A DNA stretch of 64,000 nt from an uncultured Collinsella sp. (GCA_934647195.1 CAKUFD010000003.1:1-64000); one strand, 5' to 3'; shown: positions 51,272 to 61,980, counted from the first letter of the stretch. Numbers and translations: made by a program. The notes: generated from the sequence alone by a model not told the origin.

Positions 51272-54200
51272 TTAGATCAGCTCATCGTCCTTCGGGGTGT
51301 TGATTGCGGAATCGGAGGCGGCGTCAAATGCCTCGACGTTTCCGTTCTCAAGTTTTTGACGATGGAGCAGACGTCCTGCAAGTCCCAGGGCGAGCGTGCC
51401 GAGGCCGCCGAATGCCGTGCCGATGAGGGGAAGGAGGTCGCCGGTCTTGGGAAGGCCAGTCGTGACGTTGGGCTTCTTTTGCGACCCGGAGCCGGAAACG
51501 TCTCCGTTGCCCGTGCTACCGGAGCCGGTACCTGCGCCGGAACCCGTACCGCTACCGGTACCTGCGCCGGAAGCGCTGCCAGAGCCCGAGCCCGTGCCAG
51601 AGCCGCTACCGGAGCCAGAGCCGCTACCCGAGCCGGAGCCCGTGCCACTACCGGAGCCCGAGCCCGTGCCACTGCCGCTGCCGCCGGTGTTGCCGCTACC
51701 GGAACCCGAACCGCCCTCGCCCGTATCGGGCTTCTTCGTCATGCTTTCCAGCGCGGCTTTTGCCCTCGTGGCAATTTCCTCGGCTGTCGGCACCTTCGAT
51801 AGGATGCGCGCAAACGCGATCTTGCCGCCCTGCTGCATGATCAACTCGGGCATGCCGCTGCTGCTGACGTCGGAGCCGATAAAGAAGACGCGTGAGCTTG
51901 CTCCCGGCACCTTCATGCCGCCGAGGGCCTCAAGTTCCTGCTGCAGCACGCCATCGATGTAGAGGCGCGTCGTGTGTCCGTCGTAGGTACCCATGGCGTG
52001 ATGCCACGCGCCGGTATCCATGGTGCCTGCCGGCTTGGGCGTTCCGCTGCCCTTGGAGTTGAACCAGAATGCAAGCTTGCCCTTGGTCTCGGCGTTACCG
52101 GCGACCTCAAGTCCATCGCCGGCATATTGCTGATTGGAAAGCAGGCATTGGTCGGAGTCGGTCTCGCCCATCATGAACAGGAGCTCGAGCGCGTGCTCGT
52201 TGCCCAGGTAGGCGTAATCACTATCGGTCATCTTGAAGCCGATGGCTGAGCTGCCGTCGGCGGCAAACACGTTGCGGCCGGAGGTTTCGTCGGCAACCAC
52301 GGCGTTTGCGGCGAGTACGTTGACGGGCTCGTGGTTGCAGGCGTCGCTGACCGTTGCCGCAGAGGTGGCGTTGGCAAAGTCGACATCGAGCAGAAGCTCA
52401 GGTGCGGGAGGCAACTGGGCTGCGGCCCATGCCGTCTGTACTTGCTCGGCGGTCATGGCGTAGGGGAGCAGGCGGGCGAAGGCGATGCGCGTGCCAGACT
52501 TGGTCAGGAACTCGGGATTGCCGTCGCTGTTGGTGTCACAGCCCACGTAATAGAACTTGGGGTCCGGAATCACCATGCCGTTGGCGGCAGCTTCGCCGCA
52601 CTTTTTGCCGTCGACATAGAGCGTGATCTTCTTGCCGTCGGCTACGGCTACGGCATGGATCCAGCGCTGTGCCTCGAGCGGGGTTGTTACGCTGACATAG
52701 CTGTTGTTTCCGGCGTTGCGATACCAGTATTCAAGGTTGCCCTTGTTGTACTCAAGGCCTGCGCCAGCGCTTTGTTGATTAGAGAAGATGGCCTGCTCGT
52801 CTTGGATGTTCTCGCTTGTCTTGAACATGACTTCGAGCGTGGAAGTGGTGCTGATCGCGTCATAATCGGCGTCTGCCATCACGTAGCGGTAGCCGCCGTT
52901 GCCAGCCGACTGATAGACCTTGGTCGTGGTGCCCGCTAGAACATCGCTGTCCTCAACAATCGCGCCGGTGCCAAAGAGCTGGAGAGAATGGCCCATGGCG
53001 TCGTCGGGCTTACCGGTGCGGAAGTCGATGTCGAGAACCGCGCGCGGCGCCGGGGCCTTTGCTGAGGTACTAAACGCGGCGGACACGATTGCCGCAGAGG
53101 TTGAATTGGGAGCTGCGCCGGTGCTATTGGGGTTCGAACCGGAACCCTCGCAGCCGCGCTCTTTGTTCCAGGAGGTTTGTGCCACCACGCTCATCGTATA
53201 AGACGTGTCGGGCAGGAGTCCTTTGACTAGCACATCCCAGGTCTTGCGGATATAGGCCGCCGGGCGGTAATAGTCGGCAAACACGCGCTTTACCACGGGG
53301 TCGCCCGCGTCGGGCGTTGCGATGATCTTGTACTCGTGGACCATGTCGAGGTTGCTGTCGCTGCCTGCCGCGGCTGCCGGGAAGTGAGCCCTGGCGCTGG
53401 TCTCGGTCACCTCATCGATGGTCACCGCGGCGCCGGCGGGGAACGTGGGTGCTGCAGTGGATTCGCGAGCGGAGGTATAGCGGTAGATGCTGGTGTCGGA
53501 CGTATCGCCGCCGGAGTTCACCATGCCGGGGATGTCGATGGTCCACGGCTCGTACAAAAAGACCGTGCCTGCGCCTTCGACCTTGCTGCGTACGAGCGAA
53601 AGGCGGTATACCTTTGCGGTGCCGTTCTCCATGATGTCGAGGATGACGCACTGCGATGCCTCGGCGATATTTTTGCCGTCGGTGTATGCCGGCGAAGTCT
53701 GGGGAGGAACGGAAGCGCTGTTGCCGGAGTCGGGATCGATCTTGCCGGTCTCGTTCTCGTAGTAAGCGCCGATGGTCGAATCTTGGATGGCTGTGAAGCC
53801 GAGGTCCTGGTTGATGGAACGCTCGTCCTCGAGGGTGGCGTGGCTATGACCGGAGAAGTGGATGATATTGGGGTACTGCTTCATGACGGCGACGATATCG
53901 CTGCCCGTGCCCTCGCCGTAGTCACCGTACCATTCGGTCGAGGTGTACGAGGTGCCGTGAACCTGATGATGTGTGAGCATGACGATCGGTGCGTTGGCAT
54001 CTTCGAGGTCGTTAAGCGCATTGCAGAAGAAGTCGTAGTTGGCGGAGTAGCTGTGGTCGCTCGCGCCGATGGGCCCCATGGTGATGACGGGGACGCCGTT
54101 GACGTCGACGACTTTGTTTGCCTGCTGTCCGGTTTGCGTCTCGAAAACCGAGCGCGCATTGGAAACGCCGTAGGTATAGGTCTCGTGGTTGCCTTGGCAC

Positions 54201-54619
54201 AAGATGACCTTGGTGTGGCCGCTTCCAGCGTTGTAGCCCGTGTTGTGCGAGCCGTTGAGAAGGGCCATCAGATGCTGATACTGGCCTTCGTTGCCATTGT
54301 CGGTGATATCTCCCACCAGGCAGAAGGCGTCGAGCTGGGGGTCGAGCGCATAGATGGTGTCCATGGCGAACTCGAGCTTCTTATCGGCGTCGCGGCCCTC
54401 GTTGCCGCCGATAGCTGCCTGAATGTGCAAGTCACTGCCAATGAGCAGGCGCGCCTTGACGCCCTCGCGCGAAAGGCCGCCTTCTGCGGCCCAAGCGATG
54501 TTGGGATTAAGGGCGCCGGCGGCTACAAGGCCGCCGCCTGCCGCGAGCGCCAGTTTGAGGAAGTCGCGGCGCGAAACGCCCTTGCGCGAAGAGGAGGACG
54601 GGGTTTGGTCGGTTGTCAT
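51272..54619 (-). CDS. LPXTG-anchored metallophosphoesterase with LamG-like domains
   Basis: The 1115-aa exported protein has a twin-arginine signal (SRRDFLK at 16-22, cleavage near IAWAAEG), then a calcineurin-like phosphoesterase domain with the metal motifs SDLH (D63, H65), GD (103-104), GNHE (N144, H145), THH and GHSH. An FN3-like segment and two concanavalin/LamG-like domains (about 525-725 and 740-945) follow. A Gly-Ser-Thr linker of about 85 residues leads to the sortase signal LPKTG (1056-1060), a hydrophobic stretch and RLLHRQK. A 26-residue tail continues beyond the usual end. It probably cleaves phosphate esters at the cell surface. AAGGAG precedes the ATG at 54619. Confidence 0.92.
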   Translation of the reverse strand: MTTDQTPSSSSRKGVSRRDFLKLALAAGGGLVAAGALNPNIAWAAEGGLSREGVKARLLIGSDLHIQAAIGGNEGRDADKKLEFAMDTIYALDPQLDAFCLVGDITDNGNEGQYQHLMALLNGSHNTGYNAGSGHTKVILCQGNHETYTYGVSNARSVFETQTGQQANKVVDVNGVPVITMGPIGASDHSYSANYDFFCNALNDLEDANAPIVMLTHHQVHGTSYTSTEWYGDYGEGTGSDIVAVMKQYPNIIHFSGHSHATLEDERSINQDLGFTAIQDSTIGAYYENETGKIDPDSGNSASVPPQTSPAYTDGKNIAEASQCVILDIMENGTAKVYRLSLVRSKVEGAGTVFLYEPWTIDIPGMVNSGGDTSDTSIYRYTSARESTAAPTFPAGAAVTIDEVTETSARAHFPAAAAGSDSNLDMVHEYKIIATPDAGDPVVKRVFADYYRPAAYIRKTWDVLVKGLLPDTSYTMSVVAQTSWNKERGCEGSGSNPNSTGAAPNSTSAAIVSAAFSTSAKAPAPRAVLDIDFRTGKPDDAMGHSLQLFGTGAIVEDSDVLAGTTTKVYQSAGNGGYRYVMADADYDAISTTSTLEVMFKTSENIQDEQAIFSNQQSAGAGLEYNKGNLEYWYRNAGNNSYVSVTTPLEAQRWIHAVAVADGKKITLYVDGKKCGEAAANGMVIPDPKFYYVGCDTNSDGNPEFLTKSGTRIAFARLLPYAMTAEQVQTAWAAAQLPPAPELLLDVDFANATSAATVSDACNHEPVNVLAANAVVADETSGRNVFAADGSSAIGFKMTDSDYAYLGNEHALELLFMMGETDSDQCLLSNQQYAGDGLEVAGNAETKGKLAFWFNSKGSGTPKPAGTMDTGAWHHAMGTYDGHTTRLYIDGVLQQELEALGGMKVPGASSRVFFIGSDVSSSGMPELIMQQGGKIAFARILSKVPTAEEIATRAKAALESMTKKPDTGEGGSGSGSGNTGGSGSGTGSGSGSGTGSGSGSGSGSGSGSGTGSGSGSASGAGTGSGTGSGAGTGSGSTGNGDVSGSGSQKKPNVTTGLPKTGDLLPLIGTAFGGLGTLALGLAGRLLHRQKLENGNVEAFDAASDSAINTPKDDELI

Positions 54620-54894
54620 CAAGTGCTCCTTTGGCTGAATACGTTGATCGATACGGGCCATGCGGACCATCAATCATTTTCGAGTTGCGATATCCACCTC
54701 GTGTTAGGAGCGTGTACGTATCGCCGCAGTTGTCGAGGGGTCTTAAAGGGGGGATTCGTGCGCCCCATCAAGACGGAGGAAAAAGGGGTAACGTTGGCGT
54801 AAGCGCTTCTTTAGTGTTGGGGAAGCGGATGATCTATTTGGCCTCATTCGAGTACGGCGATGGGGCTTTGCCCTACAGGGGCGGTCACGGCCGC

Positions 54895-55107
54895 CTATTT
54901 CTTTTCGACGTATTGGACGGCTGGGCTGCGGCCGACGTAGTCCTGCCGCCTCCATCGTTTGCGGCGGAGCCCCTTGCATCCTATGGGCAAGATGCGGGCG
55001 TCACGCTTCTTTTCCATCGTCATTGCCTCGGCGGGCATAGCGTTCACCAAATCGTAATCGCGCGCGTTGATATTCCCCTCTGTACCGGTGCGATCACCGT
55101 AAGACAT
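54895..55107 (-). CDS. Possible small protein, 70 aa
   Basis: A minus-strand frame starts at ATG 55107, with AGGAAA about seven bases upstream. The product is basic in its second half (LRRKRWRRQDYVGRSPAVQY) and has no membrane segment. I do not recognise it, and no terminator or promoter clearly supports it. The rest of 54620-55134 shows no better gene. It may be spurious. Confidence 0.3.
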   Translation of the reverse strand: MSYGDRTGTEGNINARDYDLVNAMPAEAMTMEKKRDARILPIGCKGLRRKRWRRQDYVGRSPAVQYVEKK

Positions 55108-55134
55108 ATGGCTTTTCCTGCGCTAATCGTGCAC

Positions 55135-55184
55135 TGAGACAAACGTCTCAAACCTTTATTGGAACGTGTGTCACCTGGTATAGC
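55135..55184 (+). promoter_or_regulatory. Promoter and upstream palindrome of the VWA/pilin-repeat gene
   Basis: TGAGACaaacGTCTCA (55135-55150) is a perfect 6-4-6 inverted repeat. An extended -10, TGGTATAGC (55176-55184), follows. The palindrome would be centred about 48 bases before the transcript start, a position typical for an activator. The LuxR-type gene downstream of the adhesin is one candidate. Confidence 0.5.
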
Positions 55185-55242
55185 TGCCCCCTTTCCTAAA
55201 CAATCAAGCTAAGGATGTCTGGCAAAAGAAAGGGGGCTCGCT

Positions 55243-58200
55243 ATGAGCAAGAAGATGAGGGGATTCGCTATGATGGCGCTCGTCTTGCTGCTGGCTCTGC
55301 CAGCGCTGGCGATGGGCGCCATCCCAGACTCAAACGCTTCTCTTACAAGTGAAGGGGGAGGGGTCCAGACGACCATAAAGGTCGATCCCGATACCCGCGA
55401 CCGTTGGCGCCACTGGGTGGCGGGCGGCGACGAGCCGCACGTCTCGACGCAGAACATCGGACGCATCTGGACCGATAAGACCGTTCGGGCGGCGGATGAC
55501 GAGAAGTCCGACTTCCTCACCACGCTCTCGGTCATGTCGTCTACCTCCGACACTATTACGACTGAGGTCAAGCCCCTCGACATCGTACTGGTGCTCGATG
55601 CGTCCGGATCGATGGATGATGCGATGGGTGGCCGCGACAGCACTAGGCGCATCACGGCGCTCAAGAGCGCAGCTGGCAATTTCATCGACGAGATAGCCAA
55701 GCAGAACAAGGGCCTTTCCGCCGAGAAACAGCACAAGGTTGCTATCGTCAAGTTTGCGGGCAGCAGGTCCAACAGTGTGGGTAACGGTACCTACCGCGAC
55801 AGCGATGGCTATATCCACAACTACTCGCAGGTCATGAAGGAACTCACACCCTGCGATGCGACGGGGGCGACAAGCCTTATGGGCACCGTCAACTCGATTA
55901 GCCCCGCGGGTGCCACGCGTGCCGATCTTGGCCTTCAGCTCGCGCAATCGCAGCTCGCGGGCAAAGGGCGTGCGGACGCAAAGAAAATCGTCGTCTTCTT
56001 TACCGACGGTTCGCCTACCAGTACCAACGGTTTCGAGAACAACGTTGCCACGAGCGCCGTCACGTCTGCCAGGGCGATGAAGGATTCCGATGCCACTATC
56101 TATACCATCGGTATCTTTAACGGGGCCAGGCCTGCTGACGATCCCACGAAGAGCGGCACGAGCAAAGAGAACAGGTTCATGCACGCGGTGTCGAGCAACT
56201 ACCCGACCGCCACATCATTCACTGCCGGTACGCTTGGCTCTCGCGCGCAGAACTCCAACTACTACCAGTCTGCGGCCACGGCCTCCGAGCTCGAGAAGGT
56301 CTTCAGCGGCATTTCCAGTTCCATCACAACAGAGGCGGGCTATCCCACCCACATCGAGGACGGGTTCGGTGCGCACGAGACCGGCTACATCACATTCACT
56401 GACACCCTGGGCGACTTCATGCAGGTCGACGGCTTCCGCAATGCCCAGATCAACGGCACGTCCTTCTCGGTCGCCGGCGTGTCCACCGAGGGCAACATCG
56501 ATACCTATACGTTCGAGGGCACGGCAAAAGATTTGGTCGTTACCGTCGAGCGCGCGGACGAAGCGAATCCGCGTCAGGGAGACAAAGTTACCGTCAAGGT
56601 GCCGGCGTCACTCATCCCGCTGCGCCAGTACAAGATCGATAAGGCAAAGGGCACCTTTGAGGTGACTGACATCGATGCCGCCAAGCCTCTGCGCGTGACG
56701 TATGCCTCGAGCGTCAAGGATGTCGTGCGCGACAACCTCTTCACGCCCACGAACGTCGCCGGCCTCACCGACCACATCGAGGCCAACTGGGACCGCGACG
56801 CCAACACGGTGAGCTTCTTGGCCAACAAGTGGTCCGGCGGAGCCTTGGGCGACACGCATGCCAGCTTCCGTCCGTCAGCTACCAACAGCTACTACTATCT
56901 TCAGAAGGTGACGCCTCTCTATACTGATGAGGCGTGCACCCAGCGCGCAACCAGGAGTCCCGAAGGTGGCTCGACGTACTACTACAAGGACGAGTACGTC
57001 ATTCGTGGCGATGACGGCAAGCCAAAAGACGCCTACACCGCGGTTGCCGTCGACGGCAGCAAGATTCAGAGCTTCGAGGGCGCCCTTACCTTCGATGGCA
57101 CCGGCTATGCGCTAGCCAAGGGCACTGCGCGCCTGGTCTTTATCGACCAGCTTCATACCGAGAAGGCTGCCGTGGGCGGCAACGTGACCGGCACCGCGCG
57201 CGATGTGCTCAATCCCGAGTGGAACGACAGCTCGAGCCTGGCAGGCGCCACACGGGTTAACTCCCATTTGGGCAACAACGGCAGGATTACGTTTAGTCTA
57301 GACACCACGCCCGCCGAGCTCGACAGCAAGGCAAGCTTTGGCCTGACCAAGGTGCTCGAGGGCCGTGCGTGGACCGATGCCGACGAGTTCACGTTTGATG
57401 CCAATCTCACGTCTGGTGACCGCGAAGGCCAGGCTATGTCTAAGACGAGCGTTACCTTGACCAAGGCCGATGCGGATGAACAGAACCCAGCCGCCATCGA
57501 CTTCGGCACCATTACGTACACCAAGGCTGGCACCTATGTCTACGAGGTGGTTGAGAAGGCTGGCGACGCGAGCGGCATCGCCTACAGCACCAACCGCGCT
57601 ACGATCACCGTGCTGGTTACCATCGACGAGGCCGGCGTGCTCTCTGCGGCCGTCACCAAGGTCGAGAACCCTACATTTACCAACACGTATGCCTCTGAGC
57701 TGAGCTATTCTGCCGCCGGTGGCCTTGTTATCACCAAGACGCTCAACGGCCATAGCATGGCGGCGGGGCAGTTCACCTTCACCGTGACGCCTGAGGACGC
57801 CGCCTCCGCCAAGGCGCTTGGCATGTCGGAGGGCGACAACACGTTCATGACGCCAGCCGCTGCTGACGGCGCGACGGTATCCATCGATATCCTCGGTGGG
57901 CGCGACGTCACGTTCACGCAGGCGGATGCCGATAAGACCTACAGCTATACCGTCAGCGAGAAAAATGACGGTGCTTCGGGCTATACCTACGACACCCCTG
58001 TGCGTACGGTGACCATTGCCGTGACCGATGACGGCGCGGGCAAACTCACGGCTACCACGACCGTTGCTGGTGGTGCCGCGGGCAACAAGACCTACACCTA
58101 CGTCACGGGCAAGACGTCCGAGACGGCAAAGGTCCCGTTCATCAACAGCTACTTCGCCTCCACCAACGACCCGGGCGGCTCGAGCGCGGCCATCGTCGCC

Positions 58201-60255
58201 ACCAAGGAGATGGAGGGGCGTCCACTCGCTGACGGCGAGTTCACGTTCCATCTGGCCTATGCCGGCACCACCGCTCCCATACGCACGGTGCACAACACGG
58301 GCGGCACTGTTGACTTCGGGACCCTCTCTTATGACACCGCCATGCTGGCGGATTTGGTCGACAGCGGACTCGCGACCAAAGGCACAACCGATGACGGAAA
58401 CTTCGTGTGGACCGTAGAGTACGTGGCATATGAGGATACGACCAGCCTGCCTGCGGGCGTGAGCGCTGAGCTTGCGAGCTTTGCCGTGACCGTGCACATC
58501 GTCGACAACGGCGACGGCAGCCTCAAGGCGACGACACGGCCTGAGGGCGGATGCGTATTCCGCAATGTCTATTCCACGGGAGATCCGGTGACCATGCAGC
58601 TTAACGGCACCAAGTTGCTGACCTCTGCTGATGGTCTCACACCGGCGAGCATCGCGGGCAAGTTCACTTTTACCGTGACGGGCAAGGACGGAGCGCCCAT
58701 GCCCGAGCGCACGACTGCGACGAACGATGCCGATGGCAACATCGACTTCGGCGCCATCACCTTCACACTTGCGGACCTCAACCGTGCCCTCGGCGACAAT
58801 GGCACGACGGATGAGGACGCACCGGAGCTTGATTCGGTAGCGACCGGTGATGAAAGCGCCCAGGCTCTCGAGGGTGCTGAAGGTGCCGCTGCAGAAAGCG
58901 CGCCTGCGGGAGACGATGCGACGTTCAAGCTCGAGGGATCCGTACCATCGGACGGCGCTTCGGTGCCCGACGCTCCTGCTGCCGATGAAGACGGCGGGGA
59001 TGTGGCCCCGGCTCCTGCCGAGGAGCCCGGTCCCGTCGGCGATACGATCATTCAATCCGATGAGCCCATGTTGCTCGGCATGCCCAAGATCGAGACTGTG
59101 GCGCATGAGATCGCCGACACCGCAGCGCCTGCGACGACGGCAGCCCGCTCTCATACCTTTGTCTACACTATTGCCGAGAGTGGAAGTGCTCCTGGCGTTT
59201 CCAACGATCCCTCGATCACGCGTACGGTCTCTTTTACCGTGACCGACGACGGTGCGGGGCGCCTGACGGTCACGCGTGACCCCGCAGAGGGTCCGGCCTT
59301 TACCTTCACCAACAGCTATAGTGTGACGCCTGTCACATCGAGCGTGACCGACCAGCTCACGGCTACCAAGATGCTCGAGGGCCGCGATCTTGCCGCCGGA
59401 GAGTTCACGTTCGAGCTCATCGAGGACGGTATCGTGGTGGCCGAGGGCGCCAACGCCAAAGACGGCAGCATCACGCTGAGTCCCATCACGTACGACAAGC
59501 CCGGCACGCACACATATACCCTTCGCGAACGCGGCGCGGGAACGCATGATCGCGGCATAACGTTCAGCGGTGCCTCCTATATCGTGGTGACCACGGTCGT
59601 CGACAACGGAGACGGCACGCTCTCGGTGGAACATGCGCTCGAAGACGCCCAGGCGGCGACCTTCACCAACGTCTATCACGCCGCTCCTGCGAGCGTCAAG
59701 ATCATGGCAATCAAGACGCTCACCGGGCGGGACCTTAAAGACGGCGAGTTCACGTTCGCGCTTACGGGCGAGGGCGATGCAGCCGATATAAGCCGAACCG
59801 CCAAGAACGATGCGCGCGGCAACGTGTTCTTCGACGAGCTGACATTCGAGACACCCGGCACCTATACGTTCACGATTGCTGAGGCCAAGGGTACCGAAGA
59901 GGGAATGACCTACGACGAGGGCGTCTATACGGTTACGGTCACCGTCGTTGATAACGGAGGGGGTCAGCTCGAAGCGTCTCTCAGTTACACCAAGAATGGG
60001 GAGGCTGTCGAAGCGATTGAGTTCTGCAATACGTTTACCGAGCCGAAGACTCCTGAGGAGCCTCCGGTAGAACCGGGTCCGCCCACGCCGCCGACCGTGC
60101 CGCCTGCGCCCAAGGGGCCGGGCAAGTCTGGTGGCATCGTCACCCGAAGCTTCCTGCCTCAGACCGGTGACATCGCAGCGATTGCCATGGCCATCGCAGT
60201 AGCGCTCGCCATCGCAGGAATCGCCTTCATCGTCTACGGACGGCGCCGGCGCTAA
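55243..60255 (+). CDS. Cell-wall-anchored VWA-domain adhesin with six pilin-type isopeptide modules
   Basis: The 1670-aa protein has a signal peptide (1-26), a von Willebrand A domain (about 110-360) with MIDAS motif DASGS (119-123), TGATS and FTDGSP, and then a linker region. Six Spy0128/FctA-like pilin modules begin near 690, 825, 977, 1116, 1366 and 1483. Most open with a Lys-containing strand such as TKxLxGRxLxxGEFTF and close with a strand of the FTNTY type, whose Asn and Lys form an internal isopeptide bond. Module four is interrupted by an acidic Ala/Pro/Asp/Glu-rich insert. A Pro-rich spacer leads to LPQTG (1638-1642), a hydrophobic helix and RRRR. It resembles tip adhesins of sortase pili. 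No sortase is encoded here. AAAGGGGG precedes the ATG. Confidence 0.93.
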   Translation: MSKKMRGFAMMALVLLLALPALAMGAIPDSNASLTSEGGGVQTTIKVDPDTRDRWRHWVAGGDEPHVSTQNIGRIWTDKTVRAADDEKSDFLTTLSVMSSTSDTITTEVKPLDIVLVLDASGSMDDAMGGRDSTRRITALKSAAGNFIDEIAKQNKGLSAEKQHKVAIVKFAGSRSNSVGNGTYRDSDGYIHNYSQVMKELTPCDATGATSLMGTVNSISPAGATRADLGLQLAQSQLAGKGRADAKKIVVFFTDGSPTSTNGFENNVATSAVTSARAMKDSDATIYTIGIFNGARPADDPTKSGTSKENRFMHAVSSNYPTATSFTAGTLGSRAQNSNYYQSAATASELEKVFSGISSSITTEAGYPTHIEDGFGAHETGYITFTDTLGDFMQVDGFRNAQINGTSFSVAGVSTEGNIDTYTFEGTAKDLVVTVERADEANPRQGDKVTVKVPASLIPLRQYKIDKAKGTFEVTDIDAAKPLRVTYASSVKDVVRDNLFTPTNVAGLTDHIEANWDRDANTVSFLANKWSGGALGDTHASFRPSATNSYYYLQKVTPLYTDEACTQRATRSPEGGSTYYYKDEYVIRGDDGKPKDAYTAVAVDGSKIQSFEGALTFDGTGYALAKGTARLVFIDQLHTEKAAVGGNVTGTARDVLNPEWNDSSSLAGATRVNSHLGNNGRITFSLDTTPAELDSKASFGLTKVLEGRAWTDADEFTFDANLTSGDREGQAMSKTSVTLTKADADEQNPAAIDFGTITYTKAGTYVYEVVEKAGDASGIAYSTNRATITVLVTIDEAGVLSAAVTKVENPTFTNTYASELSYSAAGGLVITKTLNGHSMAAGQFTFTVTPEDAASAKALGMSEGDNTFMTPAAADGATVSIDILGGRDVTFTQADADKTYSYTVSEKNDGASGYTYDTPVRTVTIAVTDDGAGKLTATTTVAGGAAGNKTYTYVTGKTSETAKVPFINSYFASTNDPGGSSAAIVATKEMEGRPLADGEFTFHLAYAGTTAPIRTVHNTGGTVDFGTLSYDTAMLADLVDSGLATKGTTDDGNFVWTVEYVAYEDTTSLPAGVSAELASFAVTVHIVDNGDGSLKATTRPEGGCVFRNVYSTGDPVTMQLNGTKLLTSADGLTPASIAGKFTFTVTGKDGAPMPERTTATNDADGNIDFGAITFTLADLNRALGDNGTTDEDAPELDSVATGDESAQALEGAEGAAAESAPAGDDATFKLEGSVPSDGASVPDAPAADEDGGDVAPAPAEEPGPVGDTIIQSDEPMLLGMPKIETVAHEIADTAAPATTAARSHTFVYTIAESGSAPGVSNDPSITRTVSFTVTDDGAGRLTVTRDPAEGPAFTFTNSYSVTPVTSSVTDQLTATKMLEGRDLAAGEFTFELIEDGIVVAEGANAKDGSITLSPITYDKPGTHTYTLRERGAGTHDRGITFSGASYIVVTTVVDNGDGTLSVEHALEDAQAATFTNVYHAAPASVKIMAIKTLTGRDLKDGEFTFALTGEGDAADISRTAKNDARGNVFFDELTFETPGTYTFTIAEAKGTEEGMTYDEGVYTVTVTVVDNGGGQLEASLSYTKNGEAVEAIEFCNTFTEPKTPEEPPVEPGPPTPPTVPPAPKGPGKSGGIVTRSFLPQTGDIAAIAMAIAVALAIAGIAFIVYGRRRR

Positions 60256-60295
60256 CGCTTTGCTCGCTACGGCGTAGCTTCGCCCCTTTCTTTCA

Positions 60296-60328
60296 AGGGC
60301 CCGCTCTATGTGGAGTGGGTCCTTTTCC
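60296..60328 (+). terminator. Terminator after the adhesin gene
   Basis: The stem GGGCCCGCTC with GAGTGGGTCC (about 60297-60322, with one bulge) is followed by TTTTCC. It separates the adhesin from the convergent LuxR-type gene. Confidence 0.6.
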
Positions 60329-60347
60329 ATGGAGCGGCATCATACTG

Positions 60348-61832
60348 CTATGAAGCGTTGTGCCAGGTCCAGAAGAACGTGATGAGAGCCGTGCGCGAAG
60401 CGGTGCCTGTCTTCTTGTTGATCGATGCGATGAGGCGATAGAGCGTCGAGCGCGAAAGGAAGAGCGCGGATGCGATGTCGCTTACGCTGCCGTCCATGGT
60501 CAGAAGGGCACGCAGCACATCACCCTCGCGTGGGGTGAGGCCGTATGTTTGGCAGAAGCGCTCGAGGGGCTCCTCAAGCGAAGGGGCGGTGGGCGCTACC
60601 GGTATCGCCTCGCTTGAGTGCGCGGCAGTTGCTTGTGCTGTGTCTTTGGCATCGATGTCGGCTTGGGAGGCCTCATGTCCGATCCCCGCTATTTCTGAGC
60701 TCGAGAGAAGTGATATGGTTACGCCTGCGAGCAAAACGACGGTGGCGGCTATCGTGCCAAGGAGGTCACCGTCGTCGATCAGGGCGACGGCAGGTGCGCT
60801 TACGAGTAGCGAGCCGATGTTGTTGAACACTCGACCCATGCTCGGCCACAGCTCATGCATGCGCAAGTGTGCGGCGAGTTTCATATAGGCTGTGGTGAAG
60901 AAGACGACGAACGCGCCCGACCCCAGGTAGAAGACGATGACGCTCGCGCGTATGTCGGCATTGCCTATGAGCATGAAAAGGGCACAGGCCGAGAACGCTG
61001 CGACGGCGGTCATGATCGCACCGATGCGACGTGTACCGAGCTTATCGAAAAGCGTGCCGGCGGCGAGGGCGCTCGCCGCGAGGGCGAGACGCGGCCATGA
61101 ACCGAGGTCGATGGCGTCGGAGGCGTGGGATAGGGTGAGCGCGGAGTTGAGGGCCGCAAAGATTCCCGTGAGGCAGAAAGTTGCCACGGCGAGGCGTACG
61201 GTCGCCTCTTTGGCTGCGGGGATGGATATGGCGCCCATGGTCGACAGACCCTGCCACGCGGCGCCATCGGGTGCTTTCGCCTCGGCAATCGCATGGAGAA
61301 GGGTCACCATGGCGAGCGTGGAGGCCACGAGGACAATCTGATTGGGTATATCACCAGGTACAAGCGTATGAAAGATGACCTGAAGGACGACTCCCGAAGC
61401 ATAGGCGATGGCGACGGTGCGCGCCAGGCGGGGTGTCTTGGCATAGCGTCGCGCGAGGAACGAATGGGCGGCGTTGCCGATATATCCGAGGGCGGCGAAG
61501 AGGACGATGCCTCCGGCAAGGAGCACCCAGGTGCGCATCGCCATAATCGTGACGACGATTGCGGCGACGGCGAGCGTGCCCGTGAGGGTCGAGACGTCAT
61601 GGCGCCTGGTGGGGAAGCGGTAGCACAGATAGGGCCTTAAGATGAACCCGATGACACTCGAACCGAGGGCGAGGCTCTCTAGGGGTGAGACGAGGGAGGG
61701 GCCGAAGAGCTGTGCCACATGCTCGTCAAAGATAAAGGTGCTCGTGAGGAAGACGAAAAAGAACAGGGTCAGGCTGAGGAGCTCTCGGCATCCCTTCTGC
61801 ACCCACTGCGTTTTGCGCTTCCGCACCCTCAT
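60348..61832 (-). CDS. LuxR-family regulator with about 12 membrane segments
   Basis: The 494-aa protein has an MFS-like membrane domain of about 400 residues (for example LLSLTLFFFVFLTSTFIF, VIVFYLGSGAFVVFFTTAYM). A polar linker with several Ala and Pro follows, and a LuxR helix-turn-helix closes the protein (YGLTPREGDVLRALLTMDGS, SRSTLYRLIASINKKTG). It is thought to act as a one-component membrane regulator; the class is common in Coriobacteriia. The ATG at 61832 has AAGGAAGC upstream; the longer frame to 61919 begins with unlikely residues. It is convergent with the adhesin gene and may control it. Confidence 0.9.
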   Translation of the reverse strand: MRVRKRKTQWVQKGCRELLSLTLFFFVFLTSTFIFDEHVAQLFGPSLVSPLESLALGSSVIGFILRPYLCYRFPTRRHDVSTLTGTLAVAAIVVTIMAMRTWVLLAGGIVLFAALGYIGNAAHSFLARRYAKTPRLARTVAIAYASGVVLQVIFHTLVPGDIPNQIVLVASTLAMVTLLHAIAEAKAPDGAAWQGLSTMGAISIPAAKEATVRLAVATFCLTGIFAALNSALTLSHASDAIDLGSWPRLALAASALAAGTLFDKLGTRRIGAIMTAVAAFSACALFMLIGNADIRASVIVFYLGSGAFVVFFTTAYMKLAAHLRMHELWPSMGRVFNNIGSLLVSAPAVALIDDGDLLGTIAATVVLLAGVTISLLSSSEIAGIGHEASQADIDAKDTAQATAAHSSEAIPVAPTAPSLEEPLERFCQTYGLTPREGDVLRALLTMDGSVSDIASALFLSRSTLYRLIASINKKTGTASRTALITFFWTWHNAS

Positions 61833-61952
61833 GGAGGCTTCCTTTCGGTATTGATTCCCCGTATTGTACAAAAGGTTTCGGGGAAAGGTCTCGAGGTTGT
61901 GCGAAGGACTCGGCCGCATGTGCAGAAACTCTGATAGAACACCGAATTATCG

Positions 61953-61980
61953 TTGACTTAAGGCGTTCGCGCGGTATACT
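61953..61980 (+). promoter_or_regulatory. Promoter of rplM-rpsI
   Basis: A -35 TTGACT (61953-61958) and a -10 TATACT (61975-61980) are separated by 16 bases. Transcription near 61987 gives a leader of about 60 bases, which in ribosomal operons often carries autoregulatory structure; none is evident by eye. Confidence 0.75.

Noticed and set aside
51480..51720. GC-rich tandem pattern as a regulatory or phase-variation repeat
   Set aside because: It encodes the Gly-Ser-Thr linker of the LPXTG phosphoesterase in frame. The units vary in codon use, so slippage-driven switching is unlikely.
51056..51802. Plus-strand frame of 248 codons
   Set aside because: Most of it is the antisense reading of the Gly-Ser linker and sorting signal of the phosphoesterase gene.
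54613..55137. Plus-strand frame of 174 codons between the two LPXTG genes
   Set aside because: It starts inside the neighbouring gene, lacks a ribosome binding site, and has a composition unlike nearby proteins.
57298..60330. Minus-strand open frame of 1010 codons opposite the adhesin gene
   Set aside because: It mirrors the repetitive pilin modules. The plus-strand gene has signal peptide, VWA motif, modules and LPQTG, and the antisense product shows no fold signature.
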